64,000 nucleotides of DNA from Papilionanthe hookeriana x Papilionanthe teres (taxonomy: Eukaryota; Streptophyta; Magnoliopsida; Asparagales; Orchidaceae), in the NCBI GenBank assembly GCA_022702705.1, contig CM040422.1, forward strand, positions 34,619,270-34,683,269. The letters are read 5' to 3'. The translations under genes and the position numbers were made by a program. Below, in pieces: positions 21,521 to 32,560 of the stretch. Each line of letters starts with the position of its first letter. The stretch's first letter is position 1. The notes under the pieces were generated by a model. That model did no database searches and was not told the origin of the DNA. It saw only the letters and a list, made by a program, of their open reading frames with translations.

Positions 21521-24110
21521 TTAATTTTAATTGAAATTTTAAAAGAGTTTAATAATTTAATTAAGTCTTTTAATATTTTAAATTTGAGTTATCATTTTAA
21601 TTAAGAATTGAGTATTAATGAGATAATTAATTTAGGGATTTTTATATTAAAGAATAAATCTCTTCCTAAAAATATCCTTATTTTAATAATTTCAATTTTA
21701 TTATTCTTCCAAATTTAATCCATTATTTAATTAAAGCTTAATCATTTTAAAATTGTTTAATGGGTTTCTTCCTTTTAATTATTTAAATTTCAATCATCCA
21801 AACCAGATTAAGATCAAATATTTTACTTGTTGATTTTTTATTAAACCTAAAGTTTTAATTAAGGATTAAAGATTTTAATTACCATTTTACCCTTTAAGCT
21901 TAATAATTTCATAACTCACTAAATTGAACCCAAATGAACTTGAAATTTTTATGTGACTTCACTCATATGTCAATAAAGACATGAGAGGACAAAATGTGAT
22001 TTTTCTGTATTTAATTTATTTATATAATTATTTTTGGTGGAAAATAGAGATTTTCAAGGAAAATTTGATAACATGACCAAAGAAAAATTTCTATCCTTAA
22101 GAAAATTAGGGGACATTCCTAATGACCAGAGAAGCACTTGGACCAATTTTGGAGATTTTTTGAATTATATTATTTTTATTATAATTATTTTGAGTTTTGG
22201 AGTGTTAATTAATTTAAAAATAAAATAAATGTTGAAAAATGGATTTTATATTTTTCAAAAATCTCTCTGATATCAAGGAAACCAGAGAAGCAAATTTTTC
22301 AATTTTCTGATTTTTCTATGATTTATTATAATTATTTTAGTGAAAATGCTAGAAAATACATTTTTTTAATTTTAAAATTACCTTAAAACTTTAAAATTCA
22401 ACATCTCACTAAATAGACCTAAGAAAAATGTGGGATTTGTTCCTAAGTGATTAAAATTCAAAATGTGACATTTTGGTGAATTTTATTATTTTTGTGATTT
22501 TTATTATTTTTTAATTATTAAAAATATTAAAATATTATTAAAAAATCAACTTTTTAGAAAATTGAAATTTTAATTTTCTTAGATTCCCCTGATATCGAGA
22601 GGCTCCAAAACCAATTTGATGGATTTTTGAAAAGTATTTTAAAAGTTATGAATTTTTAAAGTTTAAAATGGCTAAGTGACTTAATCAACCCGATTAGTGG
22701 GGCTAACCAAGTCCAATTGACCTCGAATTTTTATGGTGGATTCCTCTAATCCTAAAGGTCAGTGGAGAATTGATTTCAAGTCAATTTGATGCCTGGTTAA
22801 CTCTAATTAATTAAAGACCTATTTTGGGTGTTTAAGCCAATTAGGGTTGTTTTGAATGAACTAAGCCAAAATCTATTTTTCCTAGGGTTCTCTGGTCATA
22901 AGGAACATCACCAAATTTTCCTAGAATTTATTTCACAACATGCTATTTACTGGAATTAAAAAACTCAAAACAATGACCTGAACTTGAAAAATCAAGAACT
23001 CTTCATAGGGATGGCCTCGACTTTGGAAAATTCGGGGAATGTTCCCAAATTCGGAGGCTTCAAAGCTACTATGGTCTCATGCCATGGTGAATTGTACGCA
23101 TGCATGGAGAATTAAAACAATGCAGAGAGTAAATAAATCATAAAAAATAAAATATTTGATGAAATTAAGTGATTTCTTTTCCACATTATTCTCCTCTCTT
23201 CACTGAGCAAGAAGGTATTTTTATTTTATTTTTCGATTTTTCTACACGAGAGATATGAATTTTTGAAGTTTAGAGAATTAAATAAATCGGAAAATCCCTA
23301 ATTTTCTACTTATCCGAGTCGCCGCTAGCGCATCCTCGAGCGACTCCGAAAGGCCACGCGGCGCGCTCCCATTCGACGACGCCACTTGAGTCAGCAGCCC
23401 GGGCCCCGCGGTTCTCGTACCGTCTCCTGGTCCGACGCGATCCTGGCCGTCCGTGCCCGCGTGTATTGAATGGACGGCATCCGTTCATCGTCCCCAAGTG
23501 TTCTCATCCGAGAGCCGTCCACACTAAATCCCTAATATCTCACTCGATACTCAATGGATTTTCATGTTCTTATGCTTCATGGATTCGTCTTGAAGAGACG
23601 AACACATCTATACTGGTTAACATGCATTGAAACTAAAGCATTTGAAATGGAGAATCTCCGAAGCTCGGGATGAAGAGTTAGCTCATACCTTGGCTCGGAG
23701 AAGTGTGGCTTCAATCCGAGAGCCGTTGCACCTTCGATTGGGTCCCGTAAGCTCCAGGATGAAGTCTCCTGGTCCGGTGAATTGTCCGGATATGATTTCC
23801 ACCAAGCCCGATCACAAAGCTTGGAGGTCGGAGCAACCGGGTGGCCTCGGAGATGGGGCTTTTGATGGTGGACACCTTCCTCGGTGCAGTGAAGGTGTAG
23901 AGCCAATCAATTTGGGAATTGGCTCACCGTGGAGAAGTGTCCCGGTTTTGGGTGGAATTTCAACTCGAAATCGAGCTTACGAGAGGAGAAATGGCAGGGG
24001 AATTTCATTGGGGATCAAGTGCTCTAAGGGTGGAGGAGGGTCTGGAACAATTTTGGCAGAGTTTTGGCAAGGTTTATGCTTCTCTCCTCTCATAGCCGAG
24101 AGGGGTGGAG

Positions 24111-24118
24111 TTTAAATA
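24111..24118 (-). promoter_or_regulatory. Putative promoter of Tat element 1 (5' LTR TATTTAAA box)
   Basis: The copy in the 5' LTR would drive full-length transcription toward lower coordinates. Context is identical to 6074-6081. Confidence 0.45.
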
Positions 24119-26317
24119 GAGTCGGGCTGGGGGCCTCCTGGGGGAGTTAGGGCTTGGGATCAGCCGCTCTGGTGAGGAGAAGAACGGCCATGGTGACCAC
24201 TAGGCATGGGGCGGCTCGGCAAGTGAGAATTTCAATGTTGGCTCACATGTGAGCTCTCGGCCATGGTGTTTTTCGGCGGCACGGTGGCCGGCCGGCCGAG
24301 CATGGGTCACCCTCAAGGTCGGGTGGGTCGGGCTGGAGGTTTGTGCAATCAATTGGCCATGGACATGTGTAAAGGCTTTGATCCAAAGTAGAATGGGGCA
24401 TGGCTAGTTTTGAGTCTAAATGGGTCAATCCACCCATTTGGGCTTGGTGCACCCTTCAAGGTGGCTTTGGATGCCTGTGGGGGATCAAAGGGATCGACTT
24501 GGTTTGGCATGGAGAAGTCTCCATCCAAATATATTTGGATTAAATTTAAGTTTAGGTGAAACACGATTAAGGCTAATGAGCTTTAGGGATTAAGGAAAGC
24601 CCCCCCTCTTCTTACCAATATGGCATGGTGGAGTGTCCAAAGCTCTCATGGCTCACATGTGGCTCATGCATGGCTTCATGGCTCACCTTTGGCTTGGCAA
24701 AAAGTTTGGTCAATTTCATAAAAAAGGATTTTAAGGATTTTGGATAATTTGGTAGAAATTTGGATGAAGCTTCATTTAGAAATATTTGATCATTGGTTTA
24801 GGACTTAGGGATGATTTTAATTGAAAGTATGATGAGGGGAAATGTCATATGGGCTTTGGAAGAATTTTTGGGGTTTTGGATTTGGTGGAAGTGGGCTTTT
24901 AAGATGGTTTAAGGAATGGGCCCTTAAGTTTAAAAATGAATTTATGGATGGGAATTTTGTAAAGAGGTTGGGCCAAATAATTATTGGGTTTAGCTCATGG
25001 ATGTGTCATGAGTGATTTGAAACAAATTGGGGGTGATTTGGATTTGAATTGGGTTGAATTTGGGTTAGGTTTGGGCTTAGGTCAAAAATGGGCCTTTTAA
25101 CCTTGGGTTGAGTTTGAGTGGGGTTTGGGTTTAAATTTTGGGCAAATCATGCTAGGGTTTTGTTTGTGGGGATGTTAAGGAGGATTTAGAAAAGGTTTGA
25201 GGTTAATCAGAGTTGAATTGGGTGAGTTTGGGTTAAGTTTCGGTCATGGGTCCAAATTGGGCTTTAAGGCCAAAAGTGAGATTGGATCCAAATGTCAATC
25301 AAATTGGACTTGGATTTGGTTTAGATTGGTTTTGGGAATGTTGAATTGAAGTTTAGAATTGAATTGGACCAGAATTTGGGTCAATTGGATAGGTTTGGTT
25401 TGACATTGGGTTCACTTTGGGTTAAAATGGGTGAAATTGGGGGTTTTGACAAAAGTAGGGTAAATTGACAAAATTGGCCCATGGTGTAGTTGGAAAAAAT
25501 GAAATTAGGAATATTTAGGATTTTCTGGAATTTTTCGGGAATTTTCTGAATTTTTGGATTTTTAGGCCAAGAAGGGTATTTTGGGTATTTGGAGGGTATT
25601 GGGAGGTATTTTTGGAATCTTTGGTATTTTTGGGTATGGATGATCAATTTGAGTGATGTGGAGATGTTTGGGATTGATTTTGGAAAATTTTGGGTAATTT
25701 GGAAATTTTGCAAAAATTTGGGTAACTTCGAGGGTTTTGGGTAGGTTTAGTAGGTGTAGGGTCCCGGGGTCAAAAATTGAAAATTTGGGAAATTAAAGAT
25801 TGGGTGAATCTAGGTGGAAAGAAATCATTTTGGTTGAGCCATGAAGCCATTTCAAGCCCATATGAGCCATGAAAGGACTCATTTGAGGCATTCACTATGT
25901 TGTTCCTAACCCTCTTAGCCGAGGGCTTAGGGGTTAAGGACCATCCATGTGAATCACCTACATGAGCCGGGAGGTTAAGTTGGGTATGGGTGTGGTTTTA
26001 GGAAGTGTGTGGAAATGTAGTGTGTAAGTGTAGTGTAAGTCAGCCCCTTCACTGGACCGGGCCACCTGAGGCGATCCTAAGGCCGAAGAGTCCTATAGGA
26101 ACTCATCCTTTAAACTTCCACATTTGATTTCAACCCTACAGGTGATTAGGGGTCTATAGTCAAGTTTGTGGAGTTTGCAGGGAGTTTAAAAGTGGTTTAA
26201 ATTTCTAAAAGGTGGGTCCCAATTCTAGTCCTCTAAGATAGTCAAAGGAAAAGCCTAAGGCTAGATCCTAAGCACTAAAAAGAAGAAGGGAAGACCTCAT
26301 CAAAAATGAGGTCAACA

Positions 26318-26322
26318 TATAC
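26318..26322. repeat. Right target-site duplication of Tat element 1
   Basis: TATAC against TATAG on the left side; one mismatch. Confidence 0.55.
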
Positions 26323-26399
26323 ATATAATATAGCAGGGTCAAGTTTTTGGCTTCGTTGCAATCAAATTGAAATATCATAATATAAATTTGTGGGTCATA
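26318..26399 (+). mobile_element. End of Athila-like LTR with degenerate tRNA-Asp PBS and short leader
   Basis: The 24-bp remainder of the Athila LTR (ending ..gggtca at 26341) is followed by 'agtttttggcttcgttgc'. Athila elements normally have the LTR end, then AGTTTT and TGGCGCCGTTGCC, the tRNA-Asp complement. Here 10 of 13 PBS bases match (26348-26360). About 40 bp of leader follow, then an abrupt junction to the truncated LTR of element 2 at 26400. Confidence 0.65.
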
Positions 26400-27785
26400 G
26401 GCCAAATTGGGCTAACTTGGGCCAATGTTGGGCTAGGGTTCAAATTGATGTAAAATTAATGTTGGGAAATGTTTATCGGAGTGTTTCAAAGAGGTTTTGA
26501 CTTTGGTTGGGTTTTGATTTTGGGGTTTGGGCTTATTTAGGTTAGGTTTGGGTTTAGGTCAAAATTGGGCTTTTTGGCTTTGGGTTGAATTTGAGTGGGG
26601 TTTGGGTCTAAATTTTGGGTAAATCATGTTAGTGTTTTGTTTGTTGGGATGTTAGGGAAGGTTTAGAAAAGGTTTGTTGTTAATTGGAGTTGAATTGGGT
26701 TAGTTTGGGTTAGGTTTGGGTCATGGGTCCAAATTGGGCTTTAAGGACAAAAGTGAAATTGGATTCAAATGTCAATCAAATTGGACTTGGATCTGGTCTA
26801 GATTGGTGTTGGGAATGATAAATTGAAGTTTATAATTGAATTGGACCAGAATTTGGGTCAATTGGGTAGGTTTGGTTTGACATTGGGTTCACTTTGGGTT
26901 AAAATGGGTCAAACTGGGAATTTTGACAAAACTGGGGTAAATTGACACAATTGACCCATGGTGTAGTTGGACAAAATGAAATTGGGAATATTTGGGATTT
27001 TCTGAAACTTTCTGGGAATTTTCAGAATTTTTGGATTTTTGGGTCAAGAGGGGTATTTTGGGTATTTGGAGGGTATTGGGAGGTATTTTTGGAATTTTTG
27101 GTATTTTTGGCTATGGATGATCAACTTGATTGGTGAGGAAATGTTCAAGGTTAATTTTGGGTGATTTGGAACTTTTGAAAAATTTGGGTAATTTCAAGGG
27201 CTTTGGGTAGGCTAAGCAGGTGTAGGGTCCTCGCGGTCTAAAATTTAAAATTTGCAAAAATGAAGATTGAGTAATTGTAAGTGGAATGAAATCATTTTGG
27301 TTGAGCCATGAAGCAATTTCAAGCCCACATGAGCCATGAAGGGACTCATTTGAGGCATCCACTATGTTGTTCCTAACCCTCTAGCCGAGGGCTTAGGGGT
27401 TAAGGACCATCCATGTGAATCACCTTCATGAGTCGGGAGGTCGAGTTAGGTATGGGTGTGTTTTTAGGATGTGTGTGAAAGTGTAGTGTATAGGTCTAGT
27501 GTGTGTAAGTCAGCCCTTCACTGCGACCGGGCCACCAGTGCGGTCCTAAGGCCAAAGAGTCCTATAGGAACTCATCCTTTAAACTTCCAAATTTGATTTC
27601 AACCTCCAGGTGATTAGGGGTCTACGGTCAAGTTTGTGGAGTTTGCGGGGAGTTAAGAAGTTGTTTGAATTTCTAAGTGGTGGGTCCCATTTCTAGTCCT
27701 CTAAGATAGTCAAAGGAAAAGCCAAAGGCTAGATCCTAAGTACTAAAGAGAAGAAGAGAAGACTTCATAAAAAATGAGGTCAACA
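26400..27785 (-). mobile_element. Truncated 3' LTR of element 2
   Basis: U3-side 1386 bp of the LTR, matching 47259-48660 at roughly 95% or better by eye. It starts inside the LTR at 'ggccaaattgggc'. The terminal hairpin has one mismatch (27761-27781). Confidence 0.88.
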
Positions 27786-27806
27786 AATGGACCCCCAATA
27801 GGTGTG
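27786..27806 (-). promoter_or_regulatory. Polypurine tract of element 2
   Basis: Identical to the tract of element 1 next to the 3' LTR. Confidence 0.65.
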
Positions 27807-28209
27807 GTGTGCTAACCAAGCACACCGCGCGTATTGGCATTGACCGAAAAGATCAACAAAACCAACACAGATGTCTAAGTGTCAAACTTAGAACGAAGTA
27901 GAAGAATTTCCGCTGGGGAGTGTCAAGTATATCTCTGAGACTGGAGATTCCTGAACTCTCGCTGGGGAAAGGAAAAGGAGGTGAATCCCAAATCACATGA
28001 TCTGGGGGAATTTTGATTTAGATTTCATTTTGTTTCAGTTTAAGTTTTGATGTGTAAGTTTAGATTTTAGCTTGAGTTTTAATTTAAATTAAAGTTTTGT
28101 CAAAATTAATTTGAAGGGATTTGAACTTGAAATGAAAATTGGAATTTTGTGGTTTTAGATGTAACATCTTCAACCTCAAAAGAAAATTGAATTGATTGGA
28201 TTGAACCAC
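27807..28209 (-). other. 3' UTR of element 2 between array and PPT
   Basis: Noncoding; aligns with 8308-8700 of element 1. Confidence 0.6.
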
Positions 28210-29860
28210 TACAATGAGGAGAGATCTCAGAGTAATGCGGTATCGGATGTAAAATCCTTAACCTCAAGAGTTTGATTTTTGATGTATTTCATTGCGATAG
28301 GGAAAGAATCCTAAAGCAATGCAGTCTCGGATGTAAAATCCTCAACCCCAAGAATTTGAATTTGATGTATTTCATTGCGATAGGGAAACAATCCTAAAGC
28401 AATGTAGTCTCGGATGTAAAATCGTCAACCCCAAGAATTTGAATTTGATGTATTTCATTGCGATAGGTAAAGAATCCTAAAGCAATGCAGTCTCGAATGT
28501 AAAATACTCAACCCCAAAAGTTTGAATTTGATGTATTTCATTGCGATAGGGAAAGAATCCTAATGCAATGCTGTCTCGTATGTAAAATCCTCAACCCCAA
28601 GAATTTGAATTTGATGTATTTCATTGCGATAGGGAAAGAATCCTAAAGCAATGCAGTCTCTGATGTAAAATCCTCAACCCCAAGAATTTGAATATGATGT
28701 ATTTCATTGCGATAGGGAAAGAATCCTAAAGCAATGCAGTCTCGGATGTAAAATCCTCAACCCCAAGAATTTGAATTTGATGTATTTCATTGCGATAGGG
28801 AAAGAAACCTAAAGAAATGCAGTCTCGGATGTAGAATCCTCAACCCCAAGAATTTGAATTTGATGTATTTCATTACGATAGAGAAAGAATCCTAAAGCAA
28901 TGCAGTCTCGGATGTAGAATCCTCAACCCCAAGAATTTGAATTTGATGTATTTCATTGCGATAGGGAAAGAATCCTAAAGCAATGCAAGTATCGGATGTA
29001 AAATCCTCAACCCCAAGAATTTGAATTCGATGTATTTCATTGCGATAGGGAAAGAATCCTAAAGCAATGCGAGTCTCGAATGTAAAATCCTCAACCCCAA
29101 AAGTTTGAATTTGATGTATTTCATTGCGATAGGGAAAGAATCCTAAAGCAATGCAGTCTCGAATGTAAAATCCTCAACCCCAAGAATTTGAATTTGATGT
29201 ATTTCATTGCGATAGGGAAAGAATCCTAAAGCAATGCAGTCTCGGATGTAAAATACTCAACCCCAAGAATTTGAATTTGATGTATTTCATTGCGATAGGG
29301 AAAGAATCCTAAAGCAATGCAGTCTCGGATGTAAAATCGTCAACCCCAAGAATTTGAATTTGATGTATTTCATTGTGATATGGAAAGAATACTAAAGCAA
29401 TGCAGTCTCCGATGTAGAATCCTCAACCCCAAGAATTTGAATTTGATGTATTTCATTGCGATAGAGAAAGAATCCTAAATTAATGCAGTCTCAGATGTAG
29501 AATCCTCAACCCCAAGAATTTTAATTTGATGTATTTCATTGCGATAGGGAAAGAATCCTAAAGCAATGCAGTATCGGATGTAAAATCCTCAACCCCAAGA
29601 ATTTGAATTTGATGTATTTCATTGCGATAGGGAATGAATCCTAAAGCAATGCAGTCTCGGATGTAAAATCCTCAACCCCAAGAATTTGATTTTGATGTAT
29701 TTCATTGCGATAAGGAATCCTAAAGCAATGCAGTCTTGGATGTAGAATCCTCAACCCCAAGAATTTGAATTTGATGTATTTCATTGCGATAGGGAAAGAA
29801 TCCTAATGCAATGCAGTCTTGGATGTAAAATCCTCAACCCCAAGAATTTAAATTTGATGT
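28210..29860. repeat. Tandem array of about 20 units of 83 bp (3' UTR of element 2)
   Basis: Very regular 83-bp spacing (unit starts at 28281, 28364, 28447, 28530 and so on). Units carry 'gatgtatttcattgcgatag', 'gaatcctaaagcaatgcag', 'ctcggatgtaaaatcctc' and 'aaccccaagaatttgaa'. Diagnostic differences from the element 1 array: 'attgcgatag' against 'agtgcaatag', and 'caatgcagtctcgg' against 'cagtgcagtcttgg'. Confidence 0.95.
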
Positions 29861-30832
29861 AATTGATTTTGTAAGGATTTGTAGTGTTGATTTAAAAAGT
29901 GTGGAATTTTGGTGTTTCGAGAATTTCATGAAAGTTGTAAAAGATTATTTTTTTCTTTCTTTTTGTGGAAAGAAACAAATTAGGAGGGAATATGTAGATG
30001 CTACATATCCCAATCAAAAGAGTTGATTGAGAGTTGCTGGTTTGGATTGGATATAATTCCTTGCCACTAGATTCGAATCGAAAACCTCGTGGCTTCATGT
30101 CAATGGAATCGACCGCTTCCATCCCAGACAGAGGAAAAAGCAGAACGGATTGGATTTCAGATTTGGAAGATTGAGATTGAATTTGATTGAGATTTGATTT
30201 GAGATCTGGAAGGTTGAATTTTAATTTTTGATTGAGATTTGATTTGAAATTTGGAAAGTTGAATTTGAATTTTTGATTGAGATTTGATTTGAAATTTGGA
30301 AAGTTGAATTTGAATTTTTGATTGAGATTCGATTTGAAATTTATGTTCATTTTGTTTGTCTTTTAACGATTCAAATTTATTTTATCATTCATTTAATGTT
30401 CATTTGAATTTGGTGTTCATCATTTTTTAGATTTTTAAGGATAGTTTTCTTTTATTCTTTTTTTTCTTTGTTTCTTTTGTGTTCTTTGTTCGAAGTTCAT
30501 TTAACTTTAATGGCGTTTCTCAGTCAACTTACACAAAAGAGGTGAAGGCCAAAAATGTGACATAGTCACTTTCATTCCAATCATGTTGAAGATACATCAT
30601 ACAACTCGATCTGGAATACATCACATACAAACCATATAGACTCAAAACGGACTATGTATGATCTTTGTCGATCCATCCAAAAAGGTATCTGTCAAAAATC
30701 CATGTCTGAATAGTGAGGTACATGGTCAATAACATCACCTTCCAATCCATCCTTAGCAAGGATGTCGTATGGATGTACGTTAGAGGTGTGATATTTCCCA
30801 TGTAACTCACAGCTCGTAAGGCCGAAGGCTCT
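29861..30832 (-). other. Spacer between AlkB ORF and repeat array, element 2
   Basis: Three 'tttgattgagatttgatttgaa' repeats (30160-30350), a unique stretch at 29990-30150, and T-rich sequence at 30360-30520. The minus-strand ORF at 29892-30350 is built from the repeats and I do not consider it coding. Confidence 0.55.
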
Positions 30833-32279
30833 CTAGCTCCGGTCCAGTCGGAAGTGGTAAGGTGCTTTCCTGTCATCCATCCTTCGAAAGTAACCGAGAT
30901 CCGCTTCATTGGTACTCCCGGTATGCAATGTTTTAGAGACATCCGCTCCGTTGCCCTTTAGTATCATGACGGAACCTACCGGTAATGGTATCTTTATCGG
31001 CCCTCGAAACTCACACGGGCTCGCTATCCGGAGGTCGGATCCGAACATGATATTACACTCGTTCGAAAAGAAACGTGCGTAAAGGTCGACAAAGTCATGG
31101 TGATCTATGTGCGGGGGTATGCAGTCACCCTGCTTGTAAATGTTAATGATACAACTCTTGGGTATGCAATCTGCTGGCAGTACCCGCCATGTTATCATTC
31201 CTTTTACCATCCTTTTAATGACTAACGACATTGAATCTACCTTGCCATGACGGAGTATTCCCGGTGGGTTTCCCTTCCTGTCTTCTGCGAAGTTGTAGCA
31301 GCATCCACATTGTATTGTAATTCTACCTTTCCCTGGCATCCATCTCCGGGGTTCCGAGTAAGTTTTTTCTCTTAGGCGGCCCGCTCGGTCCATTCTTTTC
31401 AAATCCCGGATGTAGTCCACGATTTGTTGTTGTTCGTATTCCGAGAACACGTCTGTATGTAGCTCGAGGCCTTCTAGTATATTGATCCTCCTGCCTTTGA
31501 TTCTCTCGAAGTATTCAAAAGTTTTCTTCTAGACATTCTGCATTCTTTCTAGCTCGTATTCTGGAATAATCTGCAAATGGCGAGGCTGGGTGACGTATTG
31601 TGGGATATATGGCTCAATCCCTTCACGTTCTCCTGCATACCTCAGCTCCTCGGGGATGGTGTCCGTCGGGACATCCTCCGGGGTTGCTTCTGCAACAAGG
31701 TTATGCATTACTGGTGGCTTTATTTGGTGGCATTGTAGCCTCCCTTCTTCTGATCTTCTTGAGATTTCCCTGGTCTCTTCTGTTATCCTCGGAGCTGGCC
31801 TCCTTCCTTCAGGTACCTGGTGAACTGGCGTCCTTGAAGTATATGCCTCGTCGCGCTGGTCCGCTGCTAGTTTAGTTAACATCTTGCGGATACGACGATT
31901 TTTATTTCTTCGCTGGGTTGCTATGAGAGTAGCTCTTCGTACTTCCTGAATTTCTGTGGGCGCAGCGCTGACAAGCCTGCCTTCTGCTGTAGTGACTACA
32001 GACTTGATTCTCTTGTCTTCTTCAGTGTTTGTTTTCCTTCTCTTGCTGCTGGATTGGTGGCTTGGGCCACCCACTTTCATTACTCGTCGGCTGGGCGAGT
32101 TCCTCTCGATCAGCCGGGACCCAGTCACCTTCCTCATATTGCAGGCTTGCTGGTGCGAAGTCTGAGTCAATCTCTATTATCGCTCCATCTTTCACCCTCT
32201 TTTCGTCGAGTGCAAGGCTTACACCATTTCTAAAGTTCAGGACCAACAGCCCGTTCGACATTTCCTTGCGAAAAGACAA
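30833..32279 (-). pseudogene. Extra ORF with AlkB-type (ALKBH9/10-like) 2OG-Fe(II) dioxygenase domain
   Basis: An extra ORF in the sense of pol, starting 282 bp after the pol stop. The N-terminal ~85 residues (from Met 32279; LLVLNFRNGVSLALDEK) are one frame off a 213-residue basic/Pro-rich segment (32170-31529) containing ATQRRNKNRRIRK. After one in-frame TAG (31529-31531) the same frame reads into the AlkB domain: FSEYEQQQIVDYI, RRWMPGKGRITIQCGCCYN, GNPPGI, then GDCIPPHIDHHDF (HxD iron ligands), SNECNIMFGSDL, IPLPVGSVMILKGNGADV. These match plant ALKBH9/ALKBH10-type RNA demethylases, which remove N6-methyladenosine. The distal His and 2OG-binding Arg (KHCIP...KRISVTF) are in another frame across 30886-30934, between an extra A and a missing base. 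Element 1 lacks this ORF. Activity of an intact version is not shown. Confidence 0.88.
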
Positions 32280-32560
32280 GGAAAAGGATCAAGGGCTGTA
32301 CTAAGAACAAGAACATTAAGAAAATGTTTATTAAAGATAGTTTTTTTTATTACTTTTTGTACTTTTAAATTTAACAGGAATGAAGTGGGATAAGATCAGG
32401 AAAGAGATTTTGATATGGAAGAGAAAACAAGGAAAACTTTATTATCATGATTTTATTTATTTTAGCACATTTTTTATTATTTTTGGGTTCGGACCCAGTC
32501 ATAAGTAACTACTTCACCTGTGTTTCTAGGGATGAAAAAAAAATCCATTCCTTCGAAACA
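32280..32560 (-). other. Spacer between pol and AlkB ORF
   Basis: AT-rich noncoding 280 bp. The part from about 32415 aligns with 10140-10280 of element 1 ('aaggaaaactttattatcatg'), which locates one edge of the AlkB segment near 32410. Confidence 0.6.

Larger units (their letters stand above)
1887..26317 (-). mobile_element. Tat-type Ty3/gypsy element 1, nearly complete, about 24.4 kb
   Basis: Two direct LTRs (1887-8286 and 19121-26317) flank a 10.8-kb internal region coding on the minus strand. Structural marks: 5-bp target duplication with one mismatch, tRNA-Arg PBS at 19098-19115, PPT at 8287-8307, and domains in the order gag, protease, RT, RNase H, archaeal-like RNase H, integrase. The second RNase H and the tRNA-Arg primer place it in the Tat (Tat/Ogre) branch. 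All frames are broken, so it is not autonomous as written. Unlike element 2 it has no AlkB ORF. The LTRs differ by a few percent by eye plus an 808-bp deletion in the left copy. Confidence 0.93.
19121..26317 (-). mobile_element. 5' LTR of Tat element 1 (7.2 kb)
   Basis: Full LTR with TG..CA ends on the minus strand (26317 to 19121). It keeps about 808 bp (near 21678-22486) missing from the left LTR. It holds the short U5-end ORF (19221-19415), the AATTT array, the TATTTAAA box at 24111-24118 and the terminal hairpin at 26293-26313. The region 24500-26290 consists of G/T-rich imperfect 'aattgggttgaatttgggtt' motifs with no coding signal. Confidence 0.92.

Noticed and set aside
28210..29860. 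CRISPR-like regular repeats
   Set aside because: Units are contiguous 83-bp tandem copies with no unique spacers, in a plant retrotransposon 3' UTR.
29892..30350. 152-residue ORF with FKSNLNQK repeats
   Set aside because: Derived from AT-rich 'tttgattgagatttg' repeats; low complexity and no equivalent protein in element 1.
30833..31450. Host ALKBH gene exon caught in the repeats
   Set aside because: Considered, but the ORF runs without an intron from a gag-like N-terminus, is in pol sense, and sits between pol and the 3' UTR array inside element boundaries. An element ORF is the simpler reading.
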